In this document: piece by piece, positions 37,374 to 49,616 of the stretch | Position numbering within the stretch: position 1 is the stretch's first letter | Layout: each line of letters opens with the position of its first letter | NCBI GenBank assembly: GCA_002914805.1 | Contig: JXTB01000567.1 | Coordinates: 1-64,000 of the forward strand | Length of the DNA: 64,000 nucleotides | Direction of reading: 5' to 3' | DNA from: Parasponia andersonii | Lineage: Eukaryota; Streptophyta; Magnoliopsida; Rosales; Cannabaceae | Position numbers and translations under genes: made by a program | Notes under the pieces: generated by a model | Told to the model about the DNA's origin: nothing | Database searches by the model: none | The model's input: only the letters and a program-made list of their open reading frames with translations

Positions 37374-38374
37374 GACCACGCTGATCTTGACTTAAGCATT
37401 TATGCACATACAGGGGAGAAACCTTTGTGGTAATAAGATCAAGCCACCATTAGTTTCTCAGGTGAACTTTGTTACTTGGAATTTAAATTACAATAAAAAC
37501 AGAACAGTGCTGGAGCGTAGACTTGGGGCTCAACTGTAGTCATAATCGTACTTTATTTGATTAACTGTTCAAGGAATTCATACAGTTGGTTACATATTCC
37601 ACAAGAAAACTAGGACCACATCGAACTCAACCAAAACTAACGAGCTTTTGTGTAGTGAATTGTAACAAGGACGATAAATATCACCTGATCAAACCTCTTG
37701 AAATCCAATTCTATACTGTTTATAATGTGTACACACACACACACACACAAAAAAAAAACAAATATATTTGGCTACGCAAATACTTGTTTACACCTCTTCA
37801 TCGTGATTCTCAAAGATCAACCTAAGACAACTTCAACTGACAGTTTGAAATTCTTCAGAGTCCGTAAAAATTCTCTAAACCTTCCTAATATCATGTTGCT
37901 CTATCAATTAACTTGTACCTTTACCATCCACTTGCAGTGAACAACTTTATATTACCTCGATAAATCAACAAAGATTTCCGCAAATTATTTTTCTCAAGCT
38001 TCCATACTTGGACGGATATCCGAGAGAGATCTGAAATCAAATATTGAGCAACAGTATGATTGAGATAAGTTGTATTCTATATATGGCCAAACTTCTTTAC
38101 AAAGAGGGATAAATGCAGTGACTGTCTTAAAATTATGCTTCTATAGAAGAACTGCAGGAACTCGACTTTCTCCCATGTTGTTGGCAACCTCAAACTGAGG
38201 AGGAACATGAAATTGCTTGGTGGCAACTAAAAAGTTAAGGATCTCCCTCTACCTGTTGTTTTTATGAACCAAAAAGCTCAAAACCATATGGCCTTCTATG
38301 TGGTAGATAAAACAATTGGAAATCCAACAATTAATTAATAGCAGCAAACAAATGAGAAGGAAGGAAAAAGAATC
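37374..38374. other. Intergenic region 3' of JMJ27-like gene
   Basis: Contains a CA microsatellite (about 37731-37748). The 37900-38374 part is probably 3' UTR of the demethylase gene, possibly spliced. Nothing else recognised. Confidence 0.35.
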
Positions 38375-41300
38375 TCACTTGAGCTCTGTCATTAACTGTT
38401 TGGCTTCTCTCACAGCCGAACTTACAGCGTAAAGTGTAATCTTTTTCACCTGTACAAGTACGAGAGACAGCAGAACTTTCCTTTAATTCTAATAATTTTG
38501 AAACCTTAGCGAGAAACAGAACAATAATTACTTTTAATTTTGGCAACTAAAATGCTCATATTAATTAATTTGTATGAAGAAATTTTCCTGAGATTCTTAA
38601 GACAGAAAATACAATTATGTACCTCCAATTTGTCTTCCTTTGCTCTATGGTTCTTGGGTAGCAAACGGAACTCATCTGTTAGCCGAATGCATTCTTCAAC
38701 ATTGTCAGGAGATACAAAGTCCAGCGCTACCTTTATGCAAGACTGAAAAAGGAAAACTATTGTACTTTTAACATAAAAATCGAATTTGAATTAGTAAATG
38801 AAGTAAAAGGAAAACTTAAAAATAAAAAACATGGGATATCACATTTCATGTATCTGCATTATGGTCCAAGGAAACACACTTGAGGCAGATTATAGAAGAG
38901 AAGAAACAATTCGCATATTGATGTTAATAGGAAAGTTACAATAGTATAGGCCTGAATGAGGATTTACAATTACGTAAATAATAAAAGGAAAAGTTACAAT
39001 AGTATAGCCCTATGCAGACAATGGTACAAATAATAAAAGGAAACAAGAAAATTAATGAGGGAGTGTGTTATAGAAAATAGACCCATTTTATAACTCGACC
39101 ACACTAGACATGTTCATTAGACCACGCTAGACATGCTCACTAGACCATTAAAAGGTCTGTTTGCAAATAAGTTTTAGAAGGAGTCTATTTCCCAAAACAC
39201 ACTATTAAAAGAGTCATTTTCACCTAATTTTCCAATAAGGGGATATTCTACGTAAGAGAAGTAATTAATCAGCTGAGTCCTAGAAAGTAAACCACTGTAG
39301 AGAGTTGCTAAGGACTTACTAACTGGCTTTTAGAAAATCATTAGAGATATGCAAGTTGTCTTCATGAATAAGAATTCAGCCATTTTCCACTCGAGAGTGG
39401 TTTTGCAACATAAATCATTTAGAAAGTGACTTTTAGTAAATGACCTACTTCTACAACTCCTTATTAAATAGATCTATCTTTAAGTTGTAACTCACCATGC
39501 TCAATACGATCACTAGACCATCAAAAAGTTAATTTTGCAAAGAGTCTTTAAAAAAAGATCATTTACTAAAACTCATTTTCCAATTGGTATAGTTTCCTCA
39601 AATTCCTTTCCACACTCCCCTCAAGGTAATTTAAAAATGGAGTATGTCATTTAATAGACTTTTTGTAACGGTGTATGTTAGTTGATTTCCTGTAGGGGGT
39701 AAATGGAGCACTTATTAGATCATCCTCTAACTTTTCGTTGATCTCCACATGTTTTGTTTAGTTGTGCTGAATAGGATTGTGAGCTACACTATAATGGCTT
39801 TATTGTCACAATAGTGCTTCAAACGAAGTCCCACTGTCATCTGCCTTTGCACTTGATCTTGCAACCACTTATTGTTTCGTGTTTCTCCAAGAGTCTAGAT
39901 TTCTTTCAATTGAAGTACAATATCCCAATGTGGATCTGTTATGGATCTTGCCCAGTCAGCGGTGAAAGCCTCAATCTTCAAGTATTTTCACTTAGAAAAC
40001 AAAAGTCCTTTACCAAGGGTTTTCTTCAAGTACTTTATGATCTTTATCACGACAATTAATAGACCTTCAGTAAATGCATAATTGACATATGAAACTCGCT
40101 GCATATGCTATGTTTGGCCTTGTACGGAATACATAGAAGAGTTTTCCTATAAGCTTTTGGTAACTCTTTTTTGACAACAATTCCTTTTTCTGAGTCACAA
40201 GTTTGTGATTGACATCATTGGAACACCACTCATTTTGCACACCAACGTTCTATTTTCTTTTAATAAATCTAGGGTTTACCTAATTTGATCCAAAGAATTA
40301 CCTAATACATTGTCTTAGTGATAGAAGAATCTTTCCATCACTAAGAGAATATGTTAGGTGATTCCTTGAGTCTCAACGTTCTTGTAGTGATAGAAAGATT
40401 CCTTAATTTGATCTTGCCACCTCTATTCTAAGGAATTACCTAAGATTCCATAGGTCTTAAATCTTGAATTTCTTCATCAGTTGCCCTTTTAGGACATTAT
40501 AATTCACTTTCATTACGAGCCAGGACTATGTCATCTACATACAGAATAAGGACAACAATTTTTCCCTCAAGACCATGTTTCTAAGACATCGTATAATCAC
40601 TTTTGACTTTGAAAGCATCCCATTCTCTTGGCAAACTTAGTCCATTTCTCGAACCAAACCCTTCGCGATTGTTTTCGTCTGTACAGAGATTTCTTCAATC
40701 TGCGTACCTTATTTTTACCAAGGTCACTCTCAAATTCTAGTGGAAGATGCATAAAAGACTTCTTTTTTCTGAATCTCCGTGAAATAAGGTATTCTTTACA
40801 TCTAGTTTATAAATAGGCAAATCTAGGTTCCCAACAAGTGATAGGATAACCGATGTCACAATACTCATTTCGGCCTTCAGAATGAAGGTTTCTTAGTAAT
40901 TTGTCATAGAATGAGTGTATACCTTCACAACAAGTCAAGCCCTATATTTCCCAATTGTCCCGTCTGCTCTGAATCCTACAATCTTTACCCTTAAGGTGGA
41001 ATCACCAGTTGCACATTTTGTTCGTTTTTAAGGCTATCATCTCCTCCTAAATTGCTTTCTTTCATTTTGCACCTTTAAAAAGTTTCCAATATGACTTAGG
41101 TATATTCACTAAAAAAGATTAGTAGTTAAAACTCTACGAGGAAAGCTAGCAACACTCTCTTTCTTGTTTTCTCCATACTTTATTGTCTACCTGCTTGACA
41201 TGTGGACTTCATTAAAATATCTCGTAATTTAATAATATAAAATTATTAATCAAAGAGAGTGCAAAAAAGAGTGAATGAGAATTATTCTCTATTAGCACTC

Positions 41301-44300
41301 CTCAAACTCTAAAAGGCGAGCTGAACTAATGATACGATATATAATTAGAAATAGGATGTTGTGTACAAGATCTAACACATTTTCTAAGAGCTACGGAATA
41401 TCAAGATCATAATTAAGTGCTCAATAAGGATAAGGGTTATATGTACCTGAATTTGTGCTTTCAAAAATGTGTGCTTTAGAGGATTGGTGTTACGAAAGAG
41501 TAATGGCCTCTCTATACCATCTAGAGCACACATGAAGTTGATTTTCAATTTCTTGGTGATTTCATTCCCTTGGATGGAGAAAACCTTTGGAGGATTTACT
41601 CTTATTAAGTTGATTCGTGCTTCTCCGCTTTAACTCTCAGATGACAGAATTCTCCCCCTCACTACTTGAATCAACACAGGAATAGTTAGCCATGAAACAT
41701 TTCAAAATCGGTCTTCGTTATTATCGTTCTCCCTATGGGCATACATCAACCAGCCTGACCCGACAACCCAACAAAAACAAATGAAAGTATTTTTCAGGTT
41801 ATAATTACTCCAAACTGAGACTGCATGTTGGATGAAGGGTTGCAATTTGCAAATTTCGCAACCCACATAACCCAACCCAACCGAGTTTCACATATTTAAA
41901 AAGAAAATTGCGGACACATTTATTAAAAGAGTTAACAAGAGATCGGTTTACATTAGTATATATTTGTTAGTATTTATTTACTATAAGTTCTATATCAAGG
42001 CCCAACTTGGCTACAACAAAAATACCAAATGTTTTATGGTCAAATTAGGATTCAAAAGCCTATTTCTTAGTAAGTGAAAAAAATAACAAAATAAAACCCA
42101 AATCAATGAGTTTGGGTTATTGGAATTCTCTAACTACTCTTGATTATATATATTTTTTCAACAAACCGAGGCCCTTGGGTTGGGAAAAAAAAATCCTAAA
42201 ACTAACCTAACCCAACTCAAGTAGACATTTCTTCAATTGAAAAGAGGTGGTGACATCAGAAGAAAATAGAACCTTTGAAAGGAAGGATTATATCCCTTTT
42301 TAGTTGGGATAAAAGCATCAAGGAAATAATACTTTTAGGTATAGAAAACTAGGACCGATAATGCCAAGTCAGACCTGCCATAAAATTAAAGACATCTTTT
42401 TCCATAATCTGTTTGTAAATCACAGCATCATCTCCACACTTCCAGCTATAATCCTTAATATATCTTCTTCTGCCAAAAACGATTCATAATCCTAAAGTTG
42501 GAGATCAGATTCATATCACCTTGCTTTGTCGTTTGGACTTTTCCTTACAGTTCATAAAGTTAAGAATCATTATCCTTGTCCATATAAGTAAGCACCCACT
42601 CCCAAACCTCATTGGTCATCGCTGAGAATTGCCTTATTTCTGATTCCATTAAGTTGATCAACCAAGACATCATCATGATCTCAGCATCCAAATTTAGTAA
42701 TACTCTGGATTCCAAATTTAGTAATATTCTGGATCCTTTAAGTCGGGTATCCTACAGCCATATAAAAACGCCATCTTGCCTCTAACTGTCAAAAAGAACA
42801 TCACAGATTATGACCAAGACAAATAATTTTGGCCGTTCAGTTCATAGGAAGTAATTTGAAGGATATGATGTCCACGAGAAGCAGACGGCTGATTTGAAGA
42901 TTTAGATTTTTCAGAGGTTACATAAGATGTTGTATCGGTTTAGAAGAGGAAGAAGAGCACTCAATGAGTAAATATTGTTCGAGGAAGTCTTGGTGGCCTA
43001 AAACCTATATTGGATCTGATACCATACAACTGAATATATACGAGATGAAACGATTCATTTATTGTAGTCCCGGGCTTAGTATTGGTAACCACACCCTACC
43101 TCCAATGTTGAGGTTTAAGGTTCAAACCTCCCTCCTTTATCAAGGAACAAATCATCTAGTGATGTTAATAGGAAGTTACAAATATAGATTTACAATAAGG
43201 GAAATAAACTCTCCCATAGCCTGACAATTCCAGTTGTGTAAAAAAAGAAAAAAGGTGAAAATAATGAAAGGAAACAGAAAAGAAAAAATTATTCTACATA
43301 AGGAAAGTAATTAATCAGCCAATTCCTTAAAGGTTGACTGCTATAGAGAGTCATTAAGGACATGCTAGCTAGTTGACAGATATGCTAGTAGATGGCTTAA
43401 GCCATTTTCTAGTCTTTAATTGCCAACTGAATTTTTGTTTTTTTGTTATAAAAGAACTGAAACAAACTTGTTTTGTAGATCAAGGGGGAAAAAGTATGGT
43501 CAGCGAAGAGTGTTTTGGAAGCTCACAATAATTTTAACCATCATTCAGGAATTTCGTCCGGAATAAGAAGAAAAGACAGTTGACTATTCATTCCAAACCT
43601 GCCAAAATGAAAATTATTTCATAGGAAGATTGTTTACTTGTCTATTTCTCACTTGATGAGGACACCCTGCTGGAATAAAAACAGCCTCGCCAAGGTTCTG
43701 TTCAAATGTCCAAGGCTCCACATCTGCATTAAATTAAGCATTAGTGACATTATCAAATAGTCTTGCGACTTATCAAGATTCAGTAAATACAGAAAGCTTC
43801 TTACTAAACTCCTCCTTCAGTTGTTTCTTATGCATCTCATTCAAGAAAAGAGTCTGATCGTGAATAGGATGAACAACCTATAACATGCAAAATTAGCAAG
43901 CAAACTCCTTTGTTATCTGGTTTAAAAATACCAGCATTAATACTCACAGACTTCACAGGAAGGTCATTGATATGGCGAAATTCCTTTTTGTGTTTCTCCA
44001 AGTAATCAATTAATTTAGGAACATCCTGTCTGCGAAAGATATCCCAAACAGCGCCACTATGGATGACGTCTTCATTGGTTTCAAGTGAAATCTTTTTAGA
44101 GTAAAGGGTTGACTCTCTTGAGTCCAAATCATGAACTCCATTATTCTCTGAAGAAGAAATCTCTGCAGTACCTTGCCCATTGGGCCTTCCCACCATATCA
44201 TCACTAGAATATTGAGCACAATCGTGCGGTGCTTCAAGTCCATTCTTATGTTCACCACAGAGGTCATGCTGGTCAACCGCATATTCTTTCTGCATTTCTT

Positions 44301-47300
44301 TAATGCTTTTACTCTGCCAGGGAGGAATCTTCACCCGACTTGTGTGTGTCAGAACATTTACCTAACGCCAGAATCATAAAACCCATTTGCAATGTTGCTA
44401 AGTAATCATACTGAGAAAGTGCAAATAGAGATACATCAAATTGAAAGGAGAGCCTTAGCCTTATAAAGCAGGGGCAAATCTTGACTCAGATTGAGAGTCA
44501 GTAAATGAAGGCAGATAATAGTGTTCAAAAAGTTTGAGGCATGAGGATAAATGACACATTTGCGCCTATAAAGATTATATGTTGCAAAAAGTTAAGGCAT
44601 GAGGACAATTAACTTTGACATACTTAACATATCAATATTCCTTGACCCTGCAACCTTTCCAGAAAATAAATGCAACACTTGGCCAAGAGTAGCACTTAGC
44701 TCACCTAAAGTGTTTCATTGCCAAATCAAGGAAGCAAATACGGAAAGCAATCTTCGAGACGCGCATATGTGCCATGAAGATAACAAGGCTGACCTAGTAG
44801 CTTACGTACAAGGACCTTACACTACTAAGCTAAAGCAAGATCTACAGGGTAAACTAAAATAAAATACTTTAGCGTGAAATTATTACCGCATCAGACATAT
44901 CACAGTGAAGCTTTGTGACTGAATCACCTCTACCAAGCTCTTCAGGAAATCCATATGCAATATATGTTTTGGGTCCTAAATCAGGTTTCAGTAAGTCATC
45001 TGGAAGTCTTGTAGCAAGATTGAGCAAACCTGATTTTGGATCAGTATAGTCTCTGAAGGGGAGTGCTACAATAAATTCTGCACCATGCCTTGGCAAACGC
45101 TCCTCAAATAATGTTGATGAGGGCCAATCCTTCAACTTCAACATTTCTGGCCACCCCCCCTTATGCATACGGCCCTCTAAGTAGCCCTTGAAAAATTGGT
45201 GAATATTGATCTCAACCTACAGAGCAAATAAATGTCAATATTTTAAGTTCTCATAGCAACACATATGATAAACTTAATCTTAATTTCTAGTGCAAATAAA
45301 TTAAATTAGCTTTCTGACCTCACACCAATCCAAGCAATCAATGGCTCTCACACTTCGCGTCTCCTCTTTGAACTTAACATTTGCACCTGTTTCTCTGAAA
45401 GCCCTCCACATGACCATAGGTTCCCAGCTAAGACCAGTTGTTTTGTCAAGAACATTTCTGACAATAACAGGCTCTCCCTTCATCCAATGCATCTGAAAAT
45501 GCTCAATTTCATTCTCAGCGATGTCAATGGCACTAGGGCAGTATAAGTAGTTATCTTGACCATTTTTCCTGAAAGCCGCCAGTCTCACTTCAGATTGTAT
45601 ATTGTTGTTCTCCCTAGAAACATTTGGCTGGCAACGAGAACATCCTTCTAAGGAATTATCATCTTGCAACTTGCATTTAGTAGTAAGTTCTTCTGCACTC
45701 TCTAACAATTTCTTCACCCAGTTAGCTTTAAAAATCCGTCTCAGTTTCAGTGTCGCAGTCCCACAACCTCCCCGCCCTTTTGGAGGGCACAGAATGCTAC
45801 CGTTAGTGTGTGCTCTCCAATCTGGAAAGTGATGAGACATATTACTAGAAACATCAACAGCAGAAGGCTCAACTTGGCTCTCCCACTCATTTCTTTTCTT
45901 TTGTGTAATAGCATCCACCTCTCCATCAGTTACTTGACCATGAGCTCTTTCTATGAAATTTTGGCGAGATGTTTCTGCTTCTTTACCTCCTGGTTGGCGA
46001 TCTTCCCTTAGCTCTTGACAACAAGTGAGGCATAGATCATAAGAACAACTTGGATTGGTACAGCTTCTAAAGAAACCAACAATGGATGTACTACAATTGT
46101 CGCTGCCATAAGATACAACTTGCATGGTCATAACATATTAAAACACTACAAAGCACATAGCAAAAGAGCATGGCGAAATAGATAGCTGATCTCAGAACAA
46201 GTCCATCCCTACATACTACTACATCTGTAAAATACAACGATAAAATTATAATTGATGACACAAAAGGATGTGGGAAGTGCAATTGAACCTACCAATACAA
46301 ACGCTCACTTTTGTCCAGTTTAATTCTTTCTACATCATTTTCTGTCATTTGAACACCAGAACCTGAGAAACAAAGACAACACAAATTTTAGAAAAGAAGT
46401 TCGACAAATGAGGAAGTAAAATTTCTACACAATACATACAAGACCCACCTTTTATTTTGGCTTCAATTTCTACTTCCGAACTTTGCTCTGCATAAATATG
46501 CCTAAGAACAGGCAAAGCCTTATACAATAAATACTGCAGCCGTTTTAATTTCACATCGGCATCAATTTCCTCAGGATAAGGCTGTCAAGACAAGAATCAA
46601 ATACTTCAAAACAAAGAAGACGACAGCAACGTCAACAATACTGACGAATAGAGAGAGAGAGAGAGAGAGAGCATTCACCTTCACAAGCAGGACCTCCCTT
46701 AAGCAAGCTTTACAATTGCAGTTACCACAACAAAAAGGGCAAGCACTCTGAACTTCCTCCCATGTCTTTTCAGGGTACCTATAGTTTGTTTTTTTTTTTT
46801 TCCCCCAATTGAGCTCTCTTAATTTTGAACTAAAACAGATATTACCCACCATTATTGAAACTTAATCCATTTGGGTCTTTTGAAAAAATATATCAAATTA
46901 TTTTTAACTTACCATCTCTCAAGACACTCATAACAATAACGCTTTCTTCCACAATTGGCACAATGAACAACGCCACTCTTATCATTCCTTTGACACTGAT
47001 GACACATCAAACTCGCCCGATCCTTGTTCTTAAAAAAAAAAAAAATTAAGCTAAAAAATTCAATTCCGACATAATTCAATCTATATATATATATATATAG
47101 ATATAAAGGTTTACCTTTTCCGTTAACTTTTCCTCTCGTACGGTACATTTCTTGATTCGCTTACCGGAACTGAATTTGCCGTGGAGTTGACTCACCTGAA
47201 TCCGATCCGACTCGGGCTCACTCGGCTCGCCGTCCGTTCCATCAATCGCCTTCGCCTTCTTCTTCTTCTTCTTCGGGTTGCTGACGTCAGCGCCATGGCT

Positions 47301-47471
47301 GGATGACTCGTCGATGTGTTTGGTCTCTCTCTGAAGCCTCTTCCTTCTCTGGTTTGCCATCTGCTGCGCCAGGTGCTTCTCGCAGTAGGACCTCCCAAAC
47401 GACGCCGCTTCGCTGCACCGCCACTTGGAACCGCCGCTTCTGTTGCATCGTCGATCTTCCGGGGACTCCAT
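38375..47471 (-). CDS. JMJ27: JmjC histone H3K9 demethylase with WRC and RING-like domains (JMJ27-like)
   Basis: Twelve minus-strand exons: 47471-47115, 47028-46913, 46778-46679, 46581-46449, 46362-46293, 46102-45319, 45216-44887, 44361-43948, 43877-43805, 43723-43638, 38742-38623, 38449-38375. All phases agree; 885 residues. In order: WRC motif ([13 protein letters not shown]...CEKH, about 7-35); C4-type RING-like zinc region ([19 protein letters not shown]...[11 protein letters not shown]); JmjC domain with Fe(II) ligands H624 and D626 (LHCDMSDA) and H815 ([10 protein letters not shown]). All metal ligands are present, so it should be active. Family knowledge: KDM3/JHDM2 type, removes H3K9me1/2; Arabidopsis JMJ27 (At4g00990) acts in defence and flowering. 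Intron 10 is 4.9 kb because of a retrotransposon, and the C-terminus is easily missed. Confidence 0.9.
38880..43430 (-). mobile_element. Decayed Ty1/copia retrotransposon in JMJ27 intron 10
   Basis: Oriented like the host gene. The 3' LTR is about 38880-39612, preceded on the minus strand by a CCTTGAGGGGAGTG polypurine tract (39627-39613). Pol remnants read on minus include LDVKNTFFHG near 40800 and the reverse transcriptase motif [11 protein letters not shown] near 40525-40555. Gag remnants ([19 protein letters not shown]) lie near 42590-42640. A TGGTATCAGATCC primer-binding site for initiator Met tRNA lies at about 43026-43014. The 5' LTR (43027 to about 43430) is shortened and shares AGTAATTAATCAGC and TGATGTTAATAGGAA with the 3' LTR. 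Many stops and frameshifts make it inactive. A region of CAACCC-rich sequence at 41740-42215 may be another nested element. Confidence 0.75.
43065..43158 (+). mobile_element. SINE-like insertion in the copia 5' LTR
   Basis: Comparison of the two LTRs shows about 94 extra bases here, between ATTTATTG and TGATGTTAATAGG, relative to the other LTR near 38925. The insert contains GGTTCAAACCTC (43119-43130), a good Pol III B box, and an A-box-like GGCTTAGTATTGGTAA upstream. It is probably a truncated tRNA-derived SINE. Confidence 0.5.
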
Positions 47472-48560
47472 ATTAACGCTACCGATCAACGGCTCTGATT
47501 TTATTATGTAAGAGCTACCTAAGAAATGACAACTACCCTCAAATTTTTTATTTTTTATTTTTCCATAGAACCAGCNCAAATAAGTAATTTCCTTGTTTGT
47601 TATATTTGTAAGAAAACTCTGGTGCGCACACAGATTTGGTTTGCTCGGTAATAAAGACGTAAATTTATTAGTTATTTGGTCGAATTTAAAAAAGGGTGGA
47701 AATTGGTGGATCGTAACGGTTTCGTTGTTGAAACCGATGGTTCATTAATTGGAACAAAGCTTTTACGTCTGACTTTTCGTCGATATATTTCATTTCTTTA
47801 ATTTATTTTTGTTGAGTAAATCACCCCCAAAAAAAAAACTTGTCATTCATTTCGTCTTTCTAGTGTTAGGTGGAACATGTTTATGTTTTGTTTTTTTTCT
47901 TTTCCCTTCTTTTGCTCATTATTTTAATTTTTGGTAATAACTTGAGCACATTGTTGGTTGAAGTTTAAAGCATTACGAGATAATAGAAAAAGCTTTCCTT
48001 TAATACCCTCAAAAAATTGAAAAAGAAAAATTCCTTTTAGCCCAACAAACTCTGCGCGTCTTATCTGCCTGTCCAAATATCTTTCTTTTGTGTGCCTTGT
48101 CACTTGTCAGCTTTTACTGCAATTTCTAGCGATTAATTTTTTTTTTTCATTTTATGGGACAAATTGCCCTAAATTATGTGCGATAATTTGTTCTTCCAAA
48201 TTTTAATTATAGTAATTAAATTTTAGACTTTTAATTTTGTTACATGTTTTTAAACTTTTGACAAAAAAAATATGAATGAAAGATATATTGCAACATTTGA
48301 AAATTTGAAAGTATATTTTAAAAAAATAATTTAAACAAAAAATTTGGAATGCCTAAAAAATATATTATATGCATTTTTTAAGTTTTTAGAATTATAAATT
48401 TATAGAATATTTTTTATGATTATTTATTTTTATATTTAAAATTCTTAAATTACTTTTTAAATATATATTCAGATATTATCACGTACTTCTCACATTTATT
48501 TTTGCCTTTTTGATAAAAAATTTAATAAAATGTTCCAATTTAAATAATTCTAGCAACTAA
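47472..48560. other. JMJ27 upstream region
   Basis: Presumed promoter and leader of the minus-strand demethylase gene. AT-rich beyond 48120. One undetermined base at 47577. No gene recognised. Confidence 0.35.
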
Positions 48561-49198
48561 ATTATTTCAATTTGAAAGCTTTAGGAGCTTCATTGTCATA
48601 ATTAGAATTTTGAGGACTAAATACCACAAGTTAAATAATTTAAAGACTATTTGTATCATTAACTCTTTTTTTTTTAGTTTTAATCTCGAGCCTAGTGTTG
48701 TTTATATATATATATATATTTCGCACTCACTATAAAGAATTTCGGTCTAGGTTCGAGTCACACAAAAAATAAGTGTGAAAACTTATTATTCTTAATAATA
48801 TAGGATAAAAATTGAGTAGTGATAAATATTCATTTTTTAGTTTATAATAAATGAAAGTCATTAATTATATATATATTANATTATTTCAATTTGAAAGCTT
48901 TAGGAGCTTCATTGTCATAATTAGAATTTTGAGGACTAAATACCACAAGTTAAATAATTTAAAGACTATTTGTACTATTAACTCTTTTTTTTTTAGTTTT
49001 AATCTCGAGCCTAGTGTTGTTTATATATATATATATATTTCGCACTCACTATAAAGAATTTCGGTCTAGGTTCGAGTCACACAAAAAATAAGTGTGAAAA
49101 CTTATTATTCTTAATAATATAGGATAAAAATTGAGTAGTGATAAATATTCATTTTTTAGTTTATAATAAATGAAAGTCATTAATTATATATATATTAC
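48561..49198. repeat. Near-identical 319-bp tandem duplication with an N at the junction
   Basis: The sequence starting ATTATTTCAATTTGAAAGC at 48561 recurs at 48880, and the two 319-bp copies differ at only a few bases. The single undetermined base (48879) is exactly at the junction. Each copy contains a B-box-like GGTTCGAGTCAC. It is either a very recent duplication or an assembly artefact. Confidence 0.85.
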
Positions 49199-49616
49199 AT
49201 TTCATCCGTATCAAAAAGATATATATATATATATATTTGCCATTTTTTTTATAAAAGTATATATATATATATAAATAAAAGAATGTACTATTTTGGGACC
49301 ATATTTAAAAGAGTCAGTAGAGACATCACATCAATGAACAGAAATTACACTTCTACTTAAAAAGATATAATAAAAAGAGAGAGAGATATTACAACAATTT
49401 TGTATTTATATCTTAGCACACAAATTCGTAAGTCATAACGATACAGACCTCAAATCGCAACAGTAGAAAAAATACTAAGGTAATCTGATTGATTATTTAC
49501 TAATGAAGCAACTTCTCTAAATAGCAAAAAGTCCTTATTTTCATTGAATTATATAGAGAACTATAAATATATAAGTACCATGGAAATTCACAGATATGTA
49601 AGGAAATTAAAAACTT
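49199..49616. other. 3' flank of CYP703A2
   Basis: Short TA microsatellites (49218-49236, 49258-49272) and probable 3' UTR of the minus-strand P450 gene. No separate gene. Confidence 0.35.

Noticed and set aside
43591..43610. Alternative JMJ27 end: exon 10 stopping at GCPHQ and reading on into VWNE-stop after an AG at about 43597
   Set aside because: Extending exon 10 to 43638 gives the family sequence HQVRNRQ, which joins in phase to [14 protein letters not shown] at 38742. The short ending is not needed, though intronic polyadenylation remains possible.
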